From Chaetoceros tenuissimus (taxonomy: Eukaryota; Bacillariophyta; Thalassiosirophyceae; Chaetocerotales; Chaetocerotaceae): a stretch of 64,000 nt of DNA. Positions 56,441 to 64,000 of the stretch are shown here, in pieces. The stretch spans positions 2,384,920 to 2,448,919 of the forward strand of contig BLLK01000062.1 in the NCBI GenBank assembly GCA_021927905.1. The letters run 5' to 3'. The notes beneath the pieces were generated by a model. The model saw only the letters and a list, made by a program, of their open reading frames with translations. It made no database searches and was not told where the DNA came from. Every line of letters begins with the position of its first letter. The stretch's first letter is position 1. A program made the position numbers and the translations under genes.

Positions 56441-58489
56441 ATGAGCACCAAATCAACTCGCAACGCATGGAGCAAACCTCTCGCCAACAAGGCTCCCCCT
56501 GGCCTTGCATCGCCTCCAGGTCTTACTCCAAAGAAACCATCTGTGAACTACATTATGAGAGAGCGCTTTCTTCACCTTCAGCTTTCTCTAATTGGTCAGA
56601 ATGTTACCATCACACTAAAATCTGGTGCTGTAATTGAAGGTGTCTTGCACTGTTCTACCCTATGCGAGGGTATGCCAGATGAACATCGCAACAAGTATGT
56701 TATCAGAGCACCAAAAGTGATCAAAGGAGAAGTTGACGTGAAAGGAGGAACTCTCATCGTGTCAGCAGAAAAAGTTTCCAATTTGCATATTAAGTCTATC
56801 CGTCTTGAACATGCTCGTGGAGGGGATGCTTTTCAGACTGATACAGATATTTCAGCTGGAGGAGCAGGAGTGAAGGATGATCTGGTCATGGCTGGCAATT
56901 CATGGACCAGTGCTGGTGCTGAAAAGGCTGGGAATGGACGTGCTGGAATGTTTGGAACAAAGAACAATGAACTTAGTGGAAGGATTGGGGAGTGGAATCA
57001 GTTTGAAGCTAATGAGAAGCAATTTGGTGTCAAGGCATCCTTTGACGAAAACTTGTACACTACTGAGTTGGATAAGAAAAATGTTGATAAGAAGAAGCAA
57101 TTTGAAGCGGAGAGACTCGCAAAGGAAATTGAAGGACAGACTACATCTAATATGCATTTAGCTGAAGAGAGAGGACAAGCAGTAGAAGGAGACTACGATG
57201 AGGAAGATCTTTATTCCGGAGTTTTGGTGACTGACAAGCAAGTGAAAGAAAGAAATAAATTGGTTCTAAAACCTAGATCTGTTGACGCTGCAAAGACTGC
57301 ACCTGCTGCGCAACCAGCAAGCAAAGCACCTGCGGCAAAGAGCAATTGGGCTGCAATGGTTGCAAAATCCAATGCTAAACCAGCTGCAACTATCCCAGCA
57401 GCTAAAGCAGTACCAAAGACGACTCCTGCTACAGAAGAAACCAAGTCCGAGCCAGTACCACAAGCTCCTGAAGAAAAAGCTACCGAAGCAAAAACAGATG
57501 AAAAGAAAGAATCTGAGCCAAAAGAAAAGATTGAAAAAGAAGAAGAAAAACCAAAAGAAGAAAAAGCGAAAGAAACCGACGAAGAGAAAAAAGAAAAACC
57601 AAAATCAAAACTCAATGCAAATGCAAAATCATTCTCATTCAATCCATCTGCAAAGAGTTTTACGCCAAGCTTTGGTGCATCTGCACCTGCGCCTGCGCCA
57701 CCTGTCCCTGTTGAACAGCCACAAATGGTTATGATGCAGCCTCAATACATGCATCAGTATCCAGGTGGAGTTCCTCAGATGATGTATCCAGGTGCATACC
57801 CTCCTCAAATGCAATATAGACAAGGAGGTCCATACCCTATGATGCAGCAGATACCACAACAAGCAGCATCAGCACCTGCAGGTAACGAAGAGCCTAATAA
57901 CGCACCACAGGGTCAATCAAATCCTGATACATCTGACCATACCAATGACGGAGAAACAGAGCCAAAAACTGAAGGATCCGAGGAAGCAGCACCAGCTTCA
58001 CAGGACGGTGAAAAAAGCCAAGACGATTCAAATGATCAAGCAGGTGGTCCACAGAATGGACAAATGCCAATGTATCCTGGAGGACCAGGGTACTACCCAG
58101 GTATGCCAATGCCTGGAAGAGGGCCTGGTCAGTATCATCCACAAATGGTTGGAGGGCCACAGGTCCCAGTAAACTTTGTTTACCGAGTTCCACCACAGCA
58201 CATGCCACAAGGAGGAATGCCACAATACAATCAAATGAGGGGACCTGGGGCATTCCCTGGACAACAACAACCTTACATGCAAGGAGGTTATCCCGGTCGG
58301 CCCATGGAAGGAGAGGACATGGGTTATCGCGGCGGTGGACGCGGTGGAAGAGGAGGTAGAGGAAGAAGACAAGGTGGAAGAGGACGAGGAAAATATAACA
58401 ACAACAACAATAACTACAATAACAATAGGAATCAGGACAGCGCTCAGAAGGACAATGCCCAAAGTGAACCTGAAAATGCTAGCGAGTAA
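56441..58489 (+). CDS. ATXN2: Ataxin-2 homologue with PAM2 motif
   Basis: Ataxin-2/Pbp1 proteins bind mRNA and poly(A)-binding protein and control translation and stress granules. The 682-aa frame shows the Lsm-like domain at about 43-125 (ERFLHLQLSLIGQNVTITLK ... GVLHCSTL ... NKYVIRAPKVI), the LsmAD domain at about 179-265 (EWNQFEANEKQFGVKASFDE, LYTTELDKK, EDLYSGVL), a PAM2-like motif near 390 (SKLNANAKSF...NPSAKSFTP) and a Pro/Met/Gln-rich C-terminus. It finishes with RGG repeats (RGGGRGGRGGRGRR), which bind RNA. Domain order is that of the family; the call is firm. Confidence 0.92.
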   Translation: MSTKSTRNAWSKPLANKAPPGLASPPGLTPKKPSVNYIMRERFLHLQLSLIGQNVTITLKSGAVIEGVLHCSTLCEGMPDEHRNKYVIRAPKVIKGEVDVKGGTLIVSAEKVSNLHIKSIRLEHARGGDAFQTDTDISAGGAGVKDDLVMAGNSWTSAGAEKAGNGRAGMFGTKNNELSGRIGEWNQFEANEKQFGVKASFDENLYTTELDKKNVDKKKQFEAERLAKEIEGQTTSNMHLAEERGQAVEGDYDEEDLYSGVLVTDKQVKERNKLVLKPRSVDAAKTAPAAQPASKAPAAKSNWAAMVAKSNAKPAATIPAAKAVPKTTPATEETKSEPVPQAPEEKATEAKTDEKKESEPKEKIEKEEEKPKEEKAKETDEEKKEKPKSKLNANAKSFSFNPSAKSFTPSFGASAPAPAPPVPVEQPQMVMMQPQYMHQYPGGVPQMMYPGAYPPQMQYRQGGPYPMMQQIPQQAASAPAGNEEPNNAPQGQSNPDTSDHTNDGETEPKTEGSEEAAPASQDGEKSQDDSNDQAGGPQNGQMPMYPGGPGYYPGMPMPGRGPGQYHPQMVGGPQVPVNFVYRVPPQHMPQGGMPQYNQMRGPGAFPGQQQPYMQGGYPGRPMEGEDMGYRGGGRGGRGGRGRRQGGRGRGKYNNNNNNYNNNRNQDSAQKDNAQSEPENASE

Positions 58490-58613
58490 AGTTTTGAGCT
58501 TCGATATGTAATTGTGACATAATTCACATTTTAAAATAAACTTATTGAAGAAGTCATATGTTAAACTCATCTATCTTAGGAAAATTCTCTATATTCTAGT
58601 CTGGAACTTACTA

Positions 58614-59411
58614 TCATATTTCGAAACGTCCCTCGCTACATGTCTCATCTGAAGCAGTATCATCAATGTCAATTTCATAGTCTTCGTGATAATTTGTACA
58701 AATATTTCTCTTGCAAGACCTCAAAGAGAATGACAACAGCTTTCGCATTTTTTCCTCATGAGATGTATCGTCGAATTCGCGTCTTTGTATTCCAATTACA
58801 TGCGAATAAGATGATTCGTGATATTTGACGGACTGAAAACCTACTATTCTTCTCTCCGGAGTACAAGGTGGAGTTTGCTCATTGATATTATTGTGTCTAC
58901 TACCTGCTTTAAACCCCCTTTTGGACTTTGACCCGTACAAAATCCAGTTCTTGCAATTTGGTTTCGAACTGGGTCTCTTCTCTAAAGAAGCCCTGATTTC
59001 AATTGACTTTTCCTGCTTGGTCCTGATTTCTTTCAAATTGCTGATACGTCTAGTAGAAGCTGTGGATATAATACCAACTGATTGATCATCATTTTTTCCT
59101 TTACTTCTGTTCGCCACTTTGATTGTAGATGCAGTAGAGACTACGCCCATAGATTTTTCATCATTTGTTGCTTGTCTTTGCGATGAGTAATATTCATGTT
59201 GTTTCTTTGGAATGAAGGAGCAACTCCTCTGCGATTTATTACCAATTATATATCTTGAGCTACATTTCTTCTCTTTTCTAGTCCAAAAGGATGATGTTTG
59301 CTGCGACTTGTTATCACTATGGACAGACTCCAATGATGAGTAGGCTCTTCTACTAGATCGAAACATTGCTAATAATACCATTTCCAATGCATAAAATGAG
59401 CTCTTTTGCAT
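58614..59411 (-). CDS. Hypothetical Ser/Lys/Arg-rich protein
   Basis: 265 aa, single exon. Basic, Ser-rich, low complexity, without a signal peptide; a short hydrophobic start (FYALEMVLLAMF) may be an anchor. It holds two copies of a small motif about 25 residues apart (SMGVVSTASTIKV and SVGIISTASTRRI). The C-terminus turns acidic (DYEIDIDDTASDE). No family recognised. Convergent with ataxin-2. Confidence 0.5.
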   Translation of the reverse strand: MQKSSFYALEMVLLAMFRSSRRAYSSLESVHSDNKSQQTSSFWTRKEKKCSSRYIIGNKSQRSCSFIPKKQHEYYSSQRQATNDEKSMGVVSTASTIKVANRSKGKNDDQSVGIISTASTRRISNLKEIRTKQEKSIEIRASLEKRPSSKPNCKNWILYGSKSKRGFKAGSRHNNINEQTPPCTPERRIVGFQSVKYHESSYSHVIGIQRREFDDTSHEEKMRKLLSFSLRSCKRNICTNYHEDYEIDIDDTASDETCSEGRFEI

Positions 59412-60012
59412 TGATTACAATCATCTTCATTTGTTTGTATCGTGTTTACTCCTTTGCTTCACGGGAAGAGGATTCTTTAAAAGATTAGTAAAAAGAATAT
59501 ATGAAATTATCATTCTTTTACATAGACAGTGTGGGACTAAAAATATTGATGGCGCGTGAAAGCACACAGTGTACACACGATTCCTGATCGCAAGCAAAGT
59601 GTTCGGAAGCATCATTGTACGCTATCGAAGTAAATTTTTACCTAATTTATCCACGGACGAAAACATACAGAGAAATTAAAATTACGTGTACGAGTAGATT
59701 GCTAGCTTTTCTACTGTCCATATATTTTCTTGATTGATTGCTTCAAACATTTTATTGTTGTAATTGTCAAGTCATCTTCAAATAATCTCCATTCAAATTT
59801 GAAGAAATGTAAAGAACTAGAAGACACTGGAAGCGAGACAAATCAAAGTGGAAATGAACTAAGGAATTTCTCAAGAGATTCTTTGCTACGTATTTACAAT
59901 TTAGGCTCGGAACGAAGAAGTACACATATTTTTAATTTAATTTCATACAGAGTTCCCCGCAAATAAAATATCAAAAAACACAAATTGTCACTGTCTCTAA
60001 ACAAAATGATTC
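59412..60012. other. Intergenic, 601 bp
   Basis: A plus-strand frame at 59730-59966 is protein-like (HSNLKKCKELEDTGSETN) but has only a TTG start and no Met. It could be a gene fragment. Otherwise nothing seen. Confidence 0.4.
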
Positions 60013-60702
60013 TTAGACCATAAAGCTAGGAACATAAATCTTTGCTTTGTAGTCTTTTGGTGCAAGACTTTCGTCTTCACCATCTGAGCAGTAGTTTTCG
60101 TAGTTATCATTGCAGAAGCCTATTGTAGCTTCACGCAAATCCTTGATGGCTGCAATGGAGTACTTCAATGTACCAAGAATTACAACCATAGCAATAGCTC
60201 CGATAAAAACCCCTCCAAAGTTGACGGTATTATCTTTTTGAATTTGTCTCTTTATAAGTCTCTGAATCTGTTTAGCTCTTGTAATGACGTAAGCATTGTT
60301 ATCTTGTGCATCTTCATAATAGGTCTCGTTGTTTGGACTAATGCTGAAGAAATTCTCACAACTATTTTTTCTGGAAGAGCATCCATACACACCATCGCAT
60401 TGAGTACAGTATCCTTGCTTCATGTATTCATCAACCGCATCTAGATCATTGTTGTTGTTGATATCATTTGTAAAGTCAAAGTAACCATCTTCGAAATAAT
60501 AACACGGACCGTTGTAGGAATCAACTATGAAACCCTTTGAATTTAAGCTTCTGTAATCATCGTACTCATAAGTTAAACTTCCTTTGATGTATTCATCTCC
60601 AGAGCATTCTGCATTTTCGTAGAACATGTATGCCTTCAGAGCATCACAGAATACAGATAAAAATATCGGTGCTAGTAAGCAAGTTCGTGATATGGACAGC
60701 AT
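60013..60702 (-). CDS. Predicted type I membrane protein, Cys-rich ectodomain
   Basis: I chose the Met at 60702 (MLSISRTCLLAPIFLSVFCDALKA), which starts a signal peptide; the frame runs upstream to 60942 with no features. The product is 229 aa. The extracellular part is Cys- and Tyr-rich (CSGDEYIKGSLTYEYDDY, YCTQCDGVYGCSSRKNSC). A TM helix follows (FGGVFIGAIAMVVILGTL) and a 45-residue cytosolic tail ends in APKDYKAKIYVPSFMV. The NNNND loop resembles a Ca2+-binding Asp/Asn-rich element, but this is a guess. No family recognised. Confidence 0.6.
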   Translation of the reverse strand: MLSISRTCLLAPIFLSVFCDALKAYMFYENAECSGDEYIKGSLTYEYDDYRSLNSKGFIVDSYNGPCYYFEDGYFDFTNDINNNNDLDAVDEYMKQGYCTQCDGVYGCSSRKNSCENFFSISPNNETYYEDAQDNNAYVITRAKQIQRLIKRQIQKDNTVNFGGVFIGAIAMVVILGTLKYSIAAIKDLREATIGFCNDNYENYCSDGEDESLAPKDYKAKIYVPSFMV

Positions 60703-61264
60703 CCTGGTTCGGTCGCTTAAATCTAAACTAATTTCCTGAAAGGATACTTCTCGGATGTGAAGTCTCAACTGTTGTAAAGTTGCTATAAGTATCACTTGTT
60801 CTAATAAGCAAGCTTGTGCTATGTTTTCAATACTCAATACCCAGAGGTGTTGCTGCTTCTTCCCTCTTCGCCTAAAATTCATGTCAATCTTGCAACGGAT
60901 GTAGTCCTGTGTGATTGATGAAACCACCATATAACGTCTCATCCTTAAGACTCATTTCTTGTCTATTTTCTGATCGAATGAAGAATAGAATCAAGCTAAA
61001 ACTCTTACTCATCCTCATACTTCTAGTTGATGTCTGCGTATATATCTTATTGATATGAATATTTCCTAAGCTCTTTGCTTAATATGAATTATACGAAATT
61101 GACCCATTTTACACGAACCAATTCAATTCTGTGAAGATGGTGTTCTTGACTGTTCCATCACCCTATCATGATCCATGACCAATGACTTAACTTCAATTAT
61201 CCTTCCTCAGTAAAAAATATTCATCATACACTTACTATGTTGAAACTGTTATTTATCACTGACT
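60703..61264. other. Divergent promoter region, 562 bp
   Basis: Between the Cys-rich membrane protein (minus) and the RING protein (plus). No coding signal. A short stretch at 60793-60825 resembles the signal-peptide coding sequence at 60670-60700 (AAGCAAGxTxGTGxTATG), perhaps a partial duplication. Confidence 0.35.
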
Positions 61265-61987
61265 ATGGGAAATGTCAATACGCGAAGAATGAATACAGAA
61301 ACCTCACGTAATCCTTCGTTTGAATCAAACTCAAATAATAATGAACACATATCAAATACTACAAATCAATCGAGTCCTTCTCATCTTAATGGCCCTCTTC
61401 TATCATCAGCCCCAAATTCAGAGTCACTTTTCATGGAAACAATACTAGATACAACTCATACTCCCACAACTTTTCCTCTCTCTTACCCACGTTATCCAAG
61501 AACTCCATCACCGCAAATTCAAATGTCTACTACACTATTGGAATGCCCTGACGCACCTTTAAGACCTACAGCTTTAGATATGCATACTTTCTCGCCTATT
61601 ATGCATGCAACTAGAAGAGGAGGAAGAAGTGATACTTTAAATCTTGAGGAGAGTGTGCACATGACTGCTCAGAGGAAAGATGAATACGAAAAGAAAGTAA
61701 AGCACCATGCTAATGTTGACAATGATACTTGCTGCATTTGTCAACACGATAATCTCGACAAAGACTCAAAAGTCCTTACATGCGGACACCGTTTACATCT
61801 TCAATGTTTCAAGGACCTAGTTCAACACTCTCGAAAGAATGGTCAAAAATTAAAATGTCCAATGTGCAGAAATTCAATTTTGTTGAATAAACATCAACAA
61901 GACAATGTTCCAAGATGCGTAATGGTGAATACACATACTCATAGAAATCTCGACGGAAATGATCCAATGTACTTTTATCACAGTTAA
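61265..61987 (+). CDS. N-myristoylated RING-H2 protein, probable E3 ligase
   Basis: 240 aa. MGNVNTR at the start is a near-ideal N-myristoylation signal (Gly2, Thr6), so membrane attachment is likely. The first 150 residues are Ser/Thr/Pro/Asn-rich and disordered. Residues from about 157 form a RING-H2 finger: CCICQHDN ... LTCGHRLHLQCF (C-x-H-x-x-H-x-x-C) ... LKCPMCRNS. This predicts E2 binding and ubiquitin ligase activity. No other domain. Single exon, ATG at 61265. Confidence 0.8.
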   Translation: MGNVNTRRMNTETSRNPSFESNSNNNEHISNTTNQSSPSHLNGPLLSSAPNSESLFMETILDTTHTPTTFPLSYPRYPRTPSPQIQMSTTLLECPDAPLRPTALDMHTFSPIMHATRRGGRSDTLNLEESVHMTAQRKDEYEKKVKHHANVDNDTCCICQHDNLDKDSKVLTCGHRLHLQCFKDLVQHSRKNGQKLKCPMCRNSILLNKHQQDNVPRCVMVNTHTHRNLDGNDPMYFYHS

Positions 61988-62034
61988 ATAATAAAGTTAA
62001 AATTTTCTAGTTAGAATTCCAGTCATTTATTCTT

Positions 62035-63419
62035 CTATTCATCGTCATAATATTGATGGAACTGATCAAGCTCGTAAACATTGTCAATACTTCCAAGGAA
62101 AGTAGGTACACGCATATGAATTTCAGTTGGTTGCACATCCAAAATTCTGCCAGTTCCTGTTGAAGCAGCACCTCCAGCTTGCTCAATAATCATTCCCATA
62201 GGATTACTTTCATACAGAAGGCGTAGCTTTCCTTGTGGGTTTTGGTAGGTTCCTGGATAGCCGTAAATACCACCATTGATCAACACATTGTGCACATCAG
62301 CAACTAGAGCTCCTACATATCGAGCACTGCATCTGTTTTCGAAAAAAAATTAGTCTATACCTGTGGACGTCATGAAATGACAACGGTTAGTATTGGTCAA
62401 ATATGAACTTACTTTTTTCCAGTTGCACCTTCTTTCGCAGCATTTAAGTACCTCTGAACTGGAACTTTAAAGTCTCTATAATTAGCTTCATTAAAAGAGC
62501 AAATATTTCCTTCAGATGGGATTCTGATATCAGGATGAGTATGCAAGAATACAGATTTATCTGGATCCAAAGTAAAGCCATCCACACCACTGCCCATGGT
62601 TAGCACTAGCACAGTCGTGGCACTGTACAAACAATATCCCGCAGCGACCATTTCATTACCTTGCTGGAGAAATGTTTTTTCATCTGGTTTTGTTCCTGGA
62701 GTGCATTTGTAAATTCCAAAAATTGTCCCAACTGGTAAACTTGCATCAATATTCTTTGATCCATCAATTGGATCAAAGACGGCAACGTACTCCCCTATAG
62801 CAAAAGCATTATCACCCTGTGAAACAATACTCATAGTAAGAGCCTTGCTATAATTTTCTCAACTTTTAAACTTGGAGCTCAAATATCTTACCATTACTTC
62901 ATCACATCCTCTAGGTTCATCTTCTTCTTCACTTGCTACCGCAGCAATCACTCCTTTACTACATCCACAAAATTGTTTCAACATAATTGCGTTACAAACA
63001 ACATCAAGCTTTTGTTGGACTTCACCTTGAATGTTGGTGTCCTCCAGAGGATTACCATCGGCATCAACTGCAACTCCATACAAGTCATCTGTCTGTGCTC
63101 TTTGAACTATCCTATTAATTTGTCTGCATGCTTCTCCTACACTCCTGAGAACTGGCTCAAGATCTCTCGCAGCTGGACCTCTTTTCCATGATTCAATTTC
63201 CAAGTAACGACTAAAAGTCTTCAAGTTCTTCTTCTTTTGCTTAGAACTTGCAACACTGGACAGCTGCTTCGGTTGTTCCACATTATCTATACTAGAAAAC
63301 AAGACACCATTACTCTGTATCTTCCAACTCTTGATGAGGGGTTTTGTAGATGAAAATGAATTTCCATTCCGAAACAGAGAAGCGACGAAACACGTGAACA
63401 GAAGAGACTTATAAACCAT
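62035..63419 (-). CDS. FBP: Plastid fructose-1,6-bisphosphatase (3 exons)
   Basis: Hydrolyses fructose 1,6-bisphosphate in the Calvin cycle or gluconeogenesis. Exons 62892-63419, 62413-62816 and 62035-62332; introns of 75 and 80 bp join in phase 0 (DEVM-GDNAF) and phase 2 (TGKK-CSARY), giving 409 aa. The N-terminus has a signal peptide and NGNSFSST, a plastid presequence. Active-site elements are [36 protein letters not shown] and the [13 protein letters not shown] substrate block. In most relatives the loop reads DGSSN; here the second Ser is Lys. No obvious Cys-rich redox-insert loop is seen, consistent with diatom enzymes. Confidence 0.92.
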
Positions 63420-64000
63420 TTATCTTGCTATTGCTATCACAAATTAGATATCCAAATAAGAAATGTCTTTCTCAAAATGAAGTATGGTAGAATACCGATT
63501 CCTTATGATAACAAAAACCATCGTAAACCACAAAACCACCCTCATCAACCATCAACAAACTGTAGAAAGACACAACACAACAGACGACGGATGGACGTGA
63601 AGAATCAATATATTACGGCTAGCGAGCAGATTACGCTAGCCACATAAAATAAAGAATGAGCGACGAGGAGGAGGAGGAGAGGAGCAGGCTATGATGTACG
63701 TACGTATTATTGTACACTTGCTACCTACTGTCACGATTCACGATTGACTTATCCGGGATTCTTCGAAGTACTTACAGCAACTGCATCAACACGTACATAA
63801 ATAAATACCAAGAGCCCTGAAAATGTCTATTCCAATCGTTCCAGGTTTTCTTCGCGAAGGCGAAGCCAAGAAAAAATTGATTATCGTTTTCTACTACGTA
63901 CTACTACGAGATGCCTCTATGGGCTCCTTGGCTTCGGGCCCATTCTAAAAATCTTCTCGCTTCTGTTCAAGACCGTCTTTGAACTTCGCGATCCTCTACA
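63420..64000. other. Promoter side of FBP gene, end of window
   Basis: 581 bp without coding signal. It carries TGTACGTACGTA at 63695-63706 and a GAGGAGGAGGAGAGG purine tract at 63666-63681. The right edge may be upstream of another gene. Confidence 0.4.

Noticed and set aside
57211-57642. Minus-strand Phe/Ala/Ser-rich frames
   Set aside because: Antisense shadows of the Lys/Glu/Ala-rich linker of ataxin-2.
59730-59966. Plus-strand frame with protein-like composition
   Set aside because: It has only a TTG start, no Met, no splice partner found and no domain.
1-64000. tRNA, rRNA, CRISPR arrays or intact transposase/reverse transcriptase genes
   Set aside because: None was recognised by eye. 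A tRNAscan or profile search would be decisive.

Overview
The window looks like nuclear DNA from a diatom, most likely a centric one. The sequence is AT-rich, and genes are compact on both strands with short GT-AG introns (about 65-160 bp) that restore reading frames exactly. Several predicted proteins begin with a signal peptide followed by an 'AF-x-P/S'-type cleavage motif, the hallmark of import into secondary red plastids: VEA-FTP, ASA-FTP, VSA-FSP, VDA-FST and GNS-FSS. A ZMYND10-like axonemal dynein assembly factor fits a lineage with flagellated gametes, which centric diatoms have and pennates lack. The organism assignment is inference.

1-10.4 kb: a small Cys-rich protein, a double-GTPase Der/EngA homologue, an unknown membrane-anchored low-complexity protein, a two-exon ZMYND10 homologue lacking its MYND finger, and a Ulp1/SENP SUMO protease. 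10.8-22.8 kb: a putative plastid six-TM voltage-gated K+ channel, an RBR ubiquitin ligase, an LYR-like mitochondrial protein, plastid peptide deformylase, a plastid-targeted degenerate 2H-phosphoesterase-like protein, an amino-acid permease with a duplicated 3' end, a START-like secreted protein and a SOD-like secreted protein. 22.8-28.2 kb: a possible decayed gene, a two-MRH-domain ER lectin (OS-9/erlectin type), a tail-anchored protein and a multipass NIPA/DMT-like transporter.

28.5-40.3 kb is one giant five-exon secreted protein (about 3852 aa) with bacterial-like Ig repeats, FG-GAP repeats and Calx-beta domains. It ends tail-to-tail, 29 bp from a METTL16 U6 m6A methyltransferase homologue. 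42.2-49 kb holds a membrane-anchored divergent kinase, a 763-bp inverted-repeat element with 97 percent identical 133-bp arms, a small signal-peptide protein, a GPI-anchored DOMON/copper monooxygenase and a 69-aa spliced gene. 49-64 kb holds a coiled-coil protein, a LETM1-like protein, a plastid-targeted protein made of helicase-associated (HA) repeats without a helicase, ataxin-2, three unknown or small-domain proteins and plastid fructose-1,6-bisphosphatase.

There is no operon-like logic. The genes are independent housekeeping, organellar and surface functions, often sharing divergent promoters or abutting 3' ends. I see no convincing tRNA, rRNA, CRISPR or intact transposase gene. The best candidates for something undescribed are the MYND-less ZMYND10, the plastid K+ channel with twin Cys motifs, the HA-repeat plastid protein, the degenerate 2H protein and the inverted-repeat element.
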